64,000 nt of DNA from CADEFX01 sp046154585 (lineage in GTDB: Bacteria; Pseudomonadota; Alphaproteobacteria; Rhizobiales; Hyphomicrobiaceae), in NCBI GenBank assembly GCA_046154585.1, contig JBJXDX010000091.1, forward strand, positions 62,001 through 126,000. The letters are read 5' to 3'. Below, in pieces: positions 9,103 through 16,913 of this stretch; positions within the stretch are counted from its first letter, which is position 1, and every line of letters starts with the position of its first letter. The translations under genes were made by a program, and so were the position numbers. The notes below the pieces were generated by a model. That model saw only the letters and a list, made by a program, of their open reading frames with translations. It was not told the DNA's origin and made no database searches.

Positions 9103-10071
9103 ATGAAGATCGTTTTTCATGGCGCCAACGCCAGCGCGTTCGAGCCGGGCTTCTCCAGCCTGCTCGAGCGGGCCCACGACGTCTCAGTCGTATCCGACAC
9201 GCTGGAGAGTACCGCGGAGCAACTGACCTTTGGCAACGCCGAGGTGCTGATCGGCATCCGCCTCGATGCCAAGTTGCCGAAGCCCGAGCGCTTGCGCCTC
9301 TATCACGCTCCGGCGGCTGGCACGGATGGCGTCGATCGTAGCCGTTTCCCGGCTTCAGTCCCCCTCTGCAATTGCTTCGGCCACGAATACGCCATCGCCG
9401 AATATGTGATAGCGGCCGTGCTCAATCGCTTTGTTCCGCTTGACGCCTCCGATCGCGATCTGCGCAAAGGCGAGTGGACATACTGGCCCAGCCGCCCCAA
9501 CACAACGCGCCGCGAGATGGGCGACAGCACGATGGGCCTGCTCGGCTTTGGGCATATCGGCAAAGCCGTGGCCGCGCGCGCCAAAGCCTTCGGTATGCGC
9601 GTCACCGTCGCCAACCGCAGCCCCGTCGCGTCATCACCGCTCGTCGATCAGAGCTTCAGCCTCGATCAGCTGCCGGCCTTCATGTCTTCCGCCGATACAA
9701 TCGTCGTCTCGCTGCCCTTGCTGCCCGAAGTGCGCGGCATCGTCGGCGCGAATGCGTTGGCTGCCATGCGCCCGGATGCCGTCATCATCAACGTCGGGCG
9801 CGGCCCCGTCATCGATCAGACGGCGCTTTATGAGGCGTTGAAGGGTCGGCGCATCGGCGGCGCCGTCATCGACACTTGGTACGCCTATCCGCCAGACATC
9901 AACACGACGATACTGCCGGCACGACTGCCGTTTCATGAGCTCGACAACATCGTCATGACGCCGCACATGTCGGCCTGGACCACCGGCACCATTCGCCGCC
10001 GGCAGCAGACCATGGCCGATAACATCAACCGTCTGCTGCGCGGCGAGCCCCTGATCAACGTGGTGGCTTGA
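9103..10071 (+). CDS. D-2-hydroxyacid dehydrogenase family protein, altered active site
   Basis: A 322-residue NAD(P)-dependent oxidoreductase of the D-isomer 2-hydroxyacid dehydrogenase family. The nucleotide fold shows GLLGFGHIGKAVA around residue 143. The catalytic arginine is in INVGRGPVID and the histidine in IVMTPHMSAWT. The residue 29 after the arginine, normally the catalytic glutamate before Pro in VFxxEP-type motifs, is tyrosine here (DTWYAYP). The fold is clear but the substrate is not. It is the third gene of a plus-strand group with the cupin and NIPSNAP genes. Confidence 0.85.
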   Translation: MKIVFHGANASAFEPGFSSLLERAHDVSVVSDTLESTAEQLTFGNAEVLIGIRLDAKLPKPERLRLYHAPAAGTDGVDRSRFPASVPLCNCFGHEYAIAEYVIAAVLNRFVPLDASDRDLRKGEWTYWPSRPNTTRREMGDSTMGLLGFGHIGKAVAARAKAFGMRVTVANRSPVASSPLVDQSFSLDQLPAFMSSADTIVVSLPLLPEVRGIVGANALAAMRPDAVIINVGRGPVIDQTALYEALKGRRIGGAVIDTWYAYPPDINTTILPARLPFHELDNIVMTPHMSAWTTGTIRRRQQTMADNINRLLRGEPLINVVA

Positions 10072-10171
10072 TAAACGGCCCTAGGTCCGCTGGAGCCAGC
10101 GGTTGGCGAGCATAGCCCGACTATGCTACGGAACGGGACGTTTAGCTTGCTCACAAGAAGGTAGAGCGCAC

Positions 10172-11569
10172 ATGGCCGCCGCCGGTTTTCGCACCGAATC
10201 CGACACGTTCGGTCCGATAGAGGTTCCTGCCGACAAATACTGGGGCGCGCAGGCGCAACGCTCACTCGGCAATTTCAAAATCGGCTGGGAAACACAACCA
10301 AAATCGATCGTTCGCGCCCTGGGCATCGTCAAGCGGGCGGCCGCCGAAGCCAACATATCGCTCGGCAGACTCGATCCGAAGCTCGGCGAAACCATCATCG
10401 CCGCCGCGCAGGAAGTAATCGAAGGCAAGCTCGATAAACATTTTCCGCTCGTCGTCTGGCAGACGGGCTCCGGCACGCAGTCCAACATGAATGCCAACGA
10501 GGTCATTTCGAACCGCGCCATCGAGATGCTCGGCGGCGCCATGGGCTCCAAGACGCCCGTGCATCCCAACGACCACGTCAACATGAGCCAGTCGTCGAAC
10601 GACACCTACCCGACCGCCATGCACATCGCCTGCGCCGAAGAGATCGATCACCGCCTGCTGCCGGCGCTGCAATATCTTCGTAACGCCCTGAACGACAAGG
10701 CGCACGCCTGGGGCCACATCATCAAGATCGGCCGGACGCACACACAAGACGCAACACCACTGACCCTCGGCCAGGAGTTCTCGGGCTACACGCAGCAGGT
10801 CGAGAACGGTATCGCGCGCATCGAGCAGACACTCCCGGCGTTGATGCAGCTTGCGCAGGGCGGCACGGCCGTGGGCACCGGATTGAACGCGCCTAAAGGT
10901 TTCGCTGAAATGGTGGCTGAGCGCATCGCCGCCATCACGAAGCTTCGCTTCACCTCCGCGCCCAACAAGTTCGAGGCGCTAGCGGCCCACGACGCCATGA
11001 TATTCTCGCACGGCGCCATCAATACCGTGGCCGCGTCCCTGTTCAAGATCGCCAACGATATCCGCTTCCTGGGCAGCGGACCGCGCTCGGGCCTTGGCGA
11101 GCTGTCGCTCCCGGAGAACGAGCCCGGATCGTCCATCATGCCGGGCAAAGTGAACCCCACGCAGTGCGAAGCGCTGACGATGGTGTGCGCGCAGGTGTTC
11201 GGCAACCACTCGACACTTACCTTCGCCGGCAGCCAGGGCCACTTCGAGCTCAATGTTTTCAATCCGGTGATGGCCTACAATTTTCTCCAGTCCGTGCAAC
11301 TCCTGTCGGACGCAGCCCGCTCCTTCACCGACAACTGCATCGTCGGCATCGAGGCACGCGAAGACAACATCAAGGCGGCGCTTGATCGCTCGCTGATTCT
11401 GGTCACCGCGCTGGCGCCGAAGATCGGCTATGACAACGCCGCCAAGATTGCCAAGATGGCGCACAAGAACGGCACCACGCTACGTCAAGAGGCTGTCGGC
11501 GGCGGCTATGTCACCGAGGCCGAGTTTGACGCCATCGTCCGGCCGGAAAAAATGATCGGACCCGGGTGA
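10172..11569 (+). CDS. fumC: Fumarate hydratase, class II
   Basis: Hydrates fumarate to L-malate in the TCA cycle. The 465-residue protein has FumC landmarks: ESDTFGPIEVPADKYWGAQ at the N-terminus, GSGTQSNMNANEV near residue 100, GRTHTQDATPLTLGQE, and the superfamily signature GSSIMPGKVNPTQ. I start at ATG 10172 after AAGGTAG; an in-frame ATG 69 bases upstream adds residues unlike FumC. A DUF4169 gene follows 11 bp downstream. Confidence 0.96.
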   Translation: MAAAGFRTESDTFGPIEVPADKYWGAQAQRSLGNFKIGWETQPKSIVRALGIVKRAAAEANISLGRLDPKLGETIIAAAQEVIEGKLDKHFPLVVWQTGSGTQSNMNANEVISNRAIEMLGGAMGSKTPVHPNDHVNMSQSSNDTYPTAMHIACAEEIDHRLLPALQYLRNALNDKAHAWGHIIKIGRTHTQDATPLTLGQEFSGYTQQVENGIARIEQTLPALMQLAQGGTAVGTGLNAPKGFAEMVAERIAAITKLRFTSAPNKFEALAAHDAMIFSHGAINTVAASLFKIANDIRFLGSGPRSGLGELSLPENEPGSSIMPGKVNPTQCEALTMVCAQVFGNHSTLTFAGSQGHFELNVFNPVMAYNFLQSVQLLSDAARSFTDNCIVGIEAREDNIKAALDRSLILVTALAPKIGYDNAAKIAKMAHKNGTTLRQEAVGGGYVTEAEFDAIVRPEKMIGPG

Positions 11570-11580
11570 GGCCGATCGTC

Positions 11581-11772
11581 ATGGGAGACATCATCAACCT
11601 TCGCCAAGTGCGCAAGCAAAGGGCGCGCGCAGAACAAGAGGCGGCAGCGCACGAAAATCGTATCCGCTTCGGTCGCACCAAGGCCGACCGGATCAAGGAG
11701 AGCGCCGAGATTCTACTGGCTCGCCGGCGCCTCGATGATGCCAAACGCGACGCACCCGAAGACGGCTCTTGA
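11581..11772 (+). CDS. DUF4169 small protein
   Basis: A 63-residue, highly charged, helical protein beginning MGDIINLRQVRKQRARAEQ and containing RFGRTKADRIKE, the hallmark of DUF4169. The family is small and alphaproteobacterial, typically found behind fumC, and has no known function. The start ATG is at 11581; an in-frame ATG 15 bases upstream lies over the fumC stop and is less likely. It is followed 12 bp later by the ribbon-helix-helix gene. Confidence 0.8.
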   Translation: MGDIINLRQVRKQRARAEQEAAAHENRIRFGRTKADRIKESAEILLARRRLDDAKRDAPEDGS

Positions 11773-11784
11773 GCCGCGCCGTCG

Positions 11785-12009
11785 ATGTCACGTCCGGTCA
11801 AGCGCTCCTTCAGCATCGCCGGACATCGGACGTCGATCTCACTGGAAGCGCCGTTCTGGACGGCGCTCAAGGACGCCGCAGCGCGCGAGGGCGTGTCGGT
11901 CGCACAACTCGTGGCGCGGATCGACGGACATAGGAACGGCGCCAATCTCTCGAGCGCCGTCCGCGTCTGGCTTCTCGACTACTATCGAGCGCAGATAGGG
12001 GACCGATAG
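11785..12009 (+). CDS. Ribbon-helix-helix domain protein
   Basis: A 74-residue protein of the RHH_4 type. The strand KRSFSIAGHRTSISLEAPFW is followed by helices AALKDAAAREGVSVAQLVARID-like and SSAVRVWLLDYYR, matching a ribbon-helix-helix DNA-binding fold. It probably forms a dimer, but its target is unknown and no operator is evident nearby. It lies directly after DUF4169 and 7 bp from the end of the convergent AsmA gene. It is one of very few candidate DNA-binding proteins in the window. Confidence 0.8.
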   Translation: MSRPVKRSFSIAGHRTSISLEAPFWTALKDAAAREGVSVAQLVARIDGHRNGANLSSAVRVWLLDYYRAQIGDR

Positions 12010-12016
12010 GCGCTCG

Positions 12017-15000
12017 TCAATTGGCGCGGTCGCCCAGGCCACGCATGACCTCGACAGCCGTCGGAGGCCGAGCCTTCGATGCTGGCGCATTGGCCGCGCC
12101 TTGCACCGTGTCTCTAAGCGTCGTTGTTGCCCCTGACCCACCTGGGCGCGGCGTCGCATCTGCATCGCTGCGGCGTAAGGCACGCAGCCTGTCTTCCTCG
12201 ATGCGTTGGCGTTCGACCTCTAGTGCGCGCGTGCGTTCAGCCTCCAGCTTCACGCGCTCTTCGTCGCTGTGACGCAAACGTTCGAGCTCATCGACATACC
12301 TCTCTATCTTGCGCACGCTGAGTTCGCGTTCGAGCGCCTCCGTCTGCAGCTTCGGCTCGGCAGTACCCAGACTGGCGAGAGGTCCGACGTAGACGATTGA
12401 TATGCCCGGCAATGCGCCGCCCTTTCCGAGTCCGCCGCGTGCCGGCGCCGGCTTGGGCTCGATGCGCCACTCGCTATCGAACGCCATGGTCTCCGCGTCG
12501 ATTGTCGTGCTTCCTGTGGCGCGGCCATCCGGCGTCTCGATCACTACCGGCTCAAGCCGCGCTGTTCCGTCGGCCAGCGCGATGGAAATATTGCGAGGGC
12601 CTAGAGCCACGACCCCGTTGCCCAATCCTTCGTCGAGCTTGCGCCGCAGTTCCGCTGCCAACGTTTCGCCGGGCGCGACCAGCGCCGCGAGGGCGGCCGT
12701 ATTGATCGCCCCCGGCGACAAGCGGTTGAGTTGGGACCGCCCGAGCGCAATCTGCCCTTTACCCCGCGCCGCCGAAACAAGCCCACGCGGACTGAGGCCG
12801 ACGCTGTTGAAGTCGAACCCGAACGATACATCACCGATGGCCGCCGGCCTGTTTGGAGAACCGAATCGCTCCAGACGGGCGTTCACCAGTTGCATCTCAC
12901 CTTGGGCGAAGATGCCGTTGGCGACCTTGCTGAACTCCAGACGCGCTTCGGCCTTGCCGCCCAATGCATCGGCATTCCGCAGTTGCACGTTGAGCTTTCC
13001 ATCGATCGATTTGACTTCGATTTGCGCGTTGGTGACGACCATGTCGCGGACGAGCCTCAGGGTAGGCGTATTCACGCGCAGATCGATATCGACATCGGCA
13101 AGCGCGCTCAAATCGAGCGCAGCCTCCGGCCACGGCGTGGCATCGCCCGCCCTGTCGGCTTTGCGTTCCTCAGTCTTGAGCCTGCTGTCCGCCAGCATCG
13201 CGAGCAGGCGCGGAACGTTCACTTCACTGGCATGCAGGCGGCCGCTGCTTCGCTTGCGCGCGCTACCCAATTCCAGACTGACCTGGCCGCCGGCCTCCAG
13301 CCCAGCCAACACCAGCTGTCGGGCTTCGAACTTGAGCGTGCCACCATCAAGCGACGTGCCGAGCGTCGCTTGTACGGGTACGCCTTCCAGGCCCTGCCGG
13401 CGCGCAGAGCCCATGAGAGTGGCGGTGCGGCCGAGATCATCCGCCGTCAGCCGCGTCTCGCCGTCGATCACGAAGCCTGCGGTGTCGTCGATCGCAACGC
13501 GCCCGCGAAATTCACCACCGATGCCGGCCGCGTCGAACGTCAGCAGGGACGCAAGACCTCGCGCGGGAACACCGATCGCTCTGAGTGTCGCCACGGCGGG
13601 TGTCCCCGCACCGCGCGCGGGTTCCCCAGCCAGCATATCGGGCAGCACTTGCGCGAGCACGGTCGATACCTCGGCACCATCCAGCGTGGCCGAGAGATTG
13701 ACGCGTTGTTCGCGCCAAGGGCCTCGCGCATCGTCCAGCGATGCCCTGACCGTCAGGCGGCTCGTCGCAGTCATGCCGTCAAGTGACAGATCATAGGCGG
13801 GCATACCCTGGGCGCCGATCACGAGATTGCCCGCCAGCTTCAGAGGCGTCAGCGCATCGGCGCGCCGCAAAGACGGGCGCAGCTCCTGGGGAACACCCAG
13901 TATGTCCGCGAGGCGATCAAGCCCCCCAAGCCTTGTCGAGAATTGCCCACCGATACTGCCCTTGGGCCTATTTCCGGCAAGACCCGTCACGGCCCCATTG
14001 AGTTCCACCGTCAGATCATCGTCAGTCGAGAACTTGAGCAGCGGCAGCCCGAGCGTGTCTCGATTGGCAGCAAAGTCTAGTGAGACATCACGCAGCGTGT
14101 GCTGGCCGGCTACGACACGTCCCGCACGCACGTGCACTTCCGAATGGGTGGCGGCTGGGTCGGCGCCGGAGCCTCGCAACGCTGTGGCTACCAGATTGCC
14201 CAGACGTGGATTCTCGCCGAGCAGCGGTGTCACATCCAGCTCGGGTCCTTCCACCGACACTCTGATCTGCTGCTGATCTCGCCAGCGCCAGCTCATTTCG
14301 CCGGACAAGGAATTCCCGGCAACCTGAAACATCAACCCCCTGCCTGCCAACTGGCCCGGTCCCATGCTCACGTTGCCGCGCACGGCAAAACTGCCGTCCT
14401 GCATGAGCGCGGGAATGCCGTACCCCTGCGCCGCCCAAGCCAAGAAGCGGTTGATGCTTGCGCCGCGCAGCGTCACGTCACCGCTGAACGAACGATCGGC
14501 TTGACCCGTCGCGAGCGCGCCGTTCGCGTCGATCCTTGCGCCGCCAGGCAGGCCGGCGCGAAGGTGCCCGAGCTTCAGAACACCCTTGTCTTTCTCCAAC
14601 ATCAGCTGCAGGCCGCTGACCGCCTCTCCGCCGAGATTTGCCTGATCGATCGCGAACGTGACCTGTGTTCGTCCTGCAGCCGGCATCAGCTTGTCGACCG
14701 CCGCTGTCAGGTGCTCCAGCAGCGGCAGAGGCGACGTCGGGCTGCCGCCGCCTGCAATGCGGTCGAGATCAAGCCAGCGCGACTCCAGGCGCACGGACGC
14801 CGGCTGAGCATCATCCCAGCCAAACTGAGCTTCGCCCGTTGCCAATTGCGGGCGGCCCTGACTGTCGAACGACAGGGAAAGATTGGACAGCGACACCTCT
14901 CGCGTATCGGCTTTGAGAGAAGCCCTGATATCAAGGCCGCTGCGGGTATGGGCGCCGCCATCGGTCGTCGCGTTCCCTCCGGTGCCGTCAGCGCCGCCTA

Positions 15001-15739
15001 CGGGTAGACTTGCCGCAAATTCCCCCGTGATCCGCACCTTCCCCGTCGGCTCGACCAATTGACCGTCGACGCTGTAGCTCTCGCCCGATTGCAGGGCGCG
15101 GAGCACGGCCTTGAAACGGACGCTGCCGTCGGTTTCCGGCTTTGCCGTCGACAGCCTGAACTCGCGCGCGCCGGTGAGCATGGCCAGCAGCCTGTAGGAG
15201 CCGTCGAGCGTCGACGCAGACAACTCGGCCGTTGGCGCCTCGAACGTCGCCTGCTTGCCGTTCGCATCCCGAACAACGACGGCCCCGTCGGTAATGTGCA
15301 CCGTATTGAGCGCGATGCTGCCGGGCGACAGCACGGACGCCGGCCGGTTGTCGCCGAACCCGGTCCAGTTGCCACCGCCCGTGCTGTCGGCGGCGAGCGT
15401 CAGAACCGGCCGGGTCAGCTCGACCCGCGTCGCCTCCAGCACGCCCTTGAACAGGGACGACACCTTGAGCCAGACGATGAAGCCGTCGGCCTTGAAAATC
15501 GATTGTCCGGCCCGGCTGGCGCCATCGGCAATTCGGATCTGGTCGAAGCGAATGTAAGGCGTCGGCAGCAGTTCCAGATTGACGTCGCCGCCGACAAGCA
15601 CTTGGCGACCGAGCTGCCGCGAAGCTTCCTCCTCGAACACACCGCGGAAATACGTCCAGTCGATGAACTGCGGCATTGCAAACAGCGCGGCCAAAATGCA
15701 GACCACAAAGGCGCCGCTAGAGAGAAGAAATCGATTCAT
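12017..15739 (-). CDS. AsmA-family protein
   Basis: A 1240-residue envelope protein with an N-terminal membrane anchor (about residues 3-23) followed by the AsmA opening motif, QFIDWTYFRGVFEEEASRQLGRQV, split here as QFIDWTYFRG and EEASRQLGRQV. The long beta-rich periplasmic part repeats GGARIDANGAL-like strands, as in the TAM/AsmA group thought to move lipids between membranes. A basic helical tail with ERTRALEVERQRIEEDR follows residue 1180. I start at ATG 15739; a GTG at 15757 is also in frame. It is convergent with the RHH gene. The gap 15740-15969 on its 5' side holds no gene I can support. Confidence 0.85.
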   Translation of the reverse strand: MNRFLLSSGAFVVCILAALFAMPQFIDWTYFRGVFEEEASRQLGRQVLVGGDVNLELLPTPYIRFDQIRIADGASRAGQSIFKADGFIVWLKVSSLFKGVLEATRVELTRPVLTLAADSTGGGNWTGFGDNRPASVLSPGSIALNTVHITDGAVVVRDANGKQATFEAPTAELSASTLDGSYRLLAMLTGAREFRLSTAKPETDGSVRFKAVLRALQSGESYSVDGQLVEPTGKVRITGEFAASLPVGGADGTGGNATTDGGAHTRSGLDIRASLKADTREVSLSNLSLSFDSQGRPQLATGEAQFGWDDAQPASVRLESRWLDLDRIAGGGSPTSPLPLLEHLTAAVDKLMPAAGRTQVTFAIDQANLGGEAVSGLQLMLEKDKGVLKLGHLRAGLPGGARIDANGALATGQADRSFSGDVTLRGASINRFLAWAAQGYGIPALMQDGSFAVRGNVSMGPGQLAGRGLMFQVAGNSLSGEMSWRWRDQQQIRVSVEGPELDVTPLLGENPRLGNLVATALRGSGADPAATHSEVHVRAGRVVAGQHTLRDVSLDFAANRDTLGLPLLKFSTDDDLTVELNGAVTGLAGNRPKGSIGGQFSTRLGGLDRLADILGVPQELRPSLRRADALTPLKLAGNLVIGAQGMPAYDLSLDGMTATSRLTVRASLDDARGPWREQRVNLSATLDGAEVSTVLAQVLPDMLAGEPARGAGTPAVATLRAIGVPARGLASLLTFDAAGIGGEFRGRVAIDDTAGFVIDGETRLTADDLGRTATLMGSARRQGLEGVPVQATLGTSLDGGTLKFEARQLVLAGLEAGGQVSLELGSARKRSSGRLHASEVNVPRLLAMLADSRLKTEERKADRAGDATPWPEAALDLSALADVDIDLRVNTPTLRLVRDMVVTNAQIEVKSIDGKLNVQLRNADALGGKAEARLEFSKVANGIFAQGEMQLVNARLERFGSPNRPAAIGDVSFGFDFNSVGLSPRGLVSAARGKGQIALGRSQLNRLSPGAINTAALAALVAPGETLAAELRRKLDEGLGNGVVALGPRNISIALADGTARLEPVVIETPDGRATGSTTIDAETMAFDSEWRIEPKPAPARGGLGKGGALPGISIVYVGPLASLGTAEPKLQTEALERELSVRKIERYVDELERLRHSDEERVKLEAERTRALEVERQRIEEDRLRALRRSDADATPRPGGSGATTTLRDTVQGAANAPASKARPPTAVEVMRGLGDRAN

Positions 15740-15969
15740 GACAATCCCGTGCCGCACGACGGATGAGCGGCAGCCCCGCCTCTATGGCTTTAGAGGTGGA
15801 GGTCTGTCGCGCAAGCCCACAGGGCGTTGGTACCGTTCGCGGATTTTTCGTGATCCACGATCACGGCGACCATTGATCAGCGTTCCTCGCTGTACCTGCG
15901 ATTATGCCACAATCCACACCAGCCTAGGATACGATTTTTGCTCGTTCTCCGCCGATGTGAAGAACCTGT

Positions 15970-16752
15970 TCAGACGGCCGGGCAGAGCCCACCATCGACG
16001 TTGATGGCTGTGCCGGTGATGTACGATCCCGCGTCCGACGCCAAAAACACGGCGAGATTGGCGAATTCCTGCGCCGTTCCGATGCGGCCGAGCGGAATGG
16101 ATTTTCCCATTTCGTCGTAGTAAGCCTGCATGGTGCGCCCCTTGTTTTCCTTCGCATGCCGGCGCACCCACTGGTCACTCTCGATGCGTCCGACCAGCAT
16201 AGCGTTCACCAGAATATTGTGCGGCGCGCCTTCGCCCGCCAGCACCTTGGTCAGAGCCATTCCTGCGGCGCGCGTCACGGCGGTCGGCGCCCGTCCGGCC
16301 TCGGGGGACTTGGCGCCAATATTGAGAATGTTGATGATGCGGCCGGACCGGCGTTCGCGCATGGCGGGAAGCGCTTGCCGGATGAGGCGGATAGCCCCGA
16401 ACAGCTTGAGGTCAATGTCGGCCTGCCAGATTTCATCGGTGATGTCGTCGAACTTTCCGGTCTGCGACGAACCGGCGTTGTTGACGAGCACGTCGACGTA
16501 ACCAAGCGCCTTGGTCGCCGTTTCAAAGATACGGGTGCAATCCTCGGCCTTGCTGACGTCTCCCGGAATGGTCACGATCTTGGTCTTGGCGTTCTTTTCT
16601 ATGTCCCGCTTGGCCAACTCGAGCGTTTCCGGACGCCGGGCCGTGACCGCCACATTTGCGCCGGCTTCGGCGAATGAACGGGCGATGGCAAGCCCGATCC
16701 CGAGGCTGGCACCGGTGACCAGCGCGTTGCGGCCCTTCATCGACAGTTCCAT
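15970..16752 (-). CDS. SDR-fold protein with the catalytic Tyr and Lys replaced
   Basis: A 260-residue short-chain dehydrogenase fold. The cofactor motif TGASLGIGLAIA (about 14-25), VLVNNAGSS and ITGTAINVDGG are intact. At the active site the YxxxK pair reads TAVTR (Tyr to Thr, Lys to Arg) in RAPTAVTRAAGMAL, and the Ser strand reads IINILNIGAK. It may therefore bind a dinucleotide without ordinary SDR catalysis, or use different residues. The start ATG is at 16752. It is divergent from uvrD across a 161-bp gap. The substrate is unknown. Confidence 0.82.
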   Translation of the reverse strand: MELSMKGRNALVTGASLGIGLAIARSFAEAGANVAVTARRPETLELAKRDIEKNAKTKIVTIPGDVSKAEDCTRIFETATKALGYVDVLVNNAGSSQTGKFDDITDEIWQADIDLKLFGAIRLIRQALPAMRERRSGRIINILNIGAKSPEAGRAPTAVTRAAGMALTKVLAGEGAPHNILVNAMLVGRIESDQWVRRHAKENKGRTMQAYYDEMGKSIPLGRIGTAQEFANLAVFLASDAGSYITGTAINVDGGLCPAV

Positions 16753-16913
16753 GGTCGTTTCCCTTGGTTTGCGATCTTGTTGACCTCAGAGTATGCAGGC
16801 CCAGGCCGTCTGGGAATAGCTTTGCCGCTCCCGCCGGCACGCCTATGTGCCTGTCTGTGGACCGGGTGGGCGGCCGGATTGCCGCCGCAACGACCGTGCT
16901 ATAGTTGCAGTCG

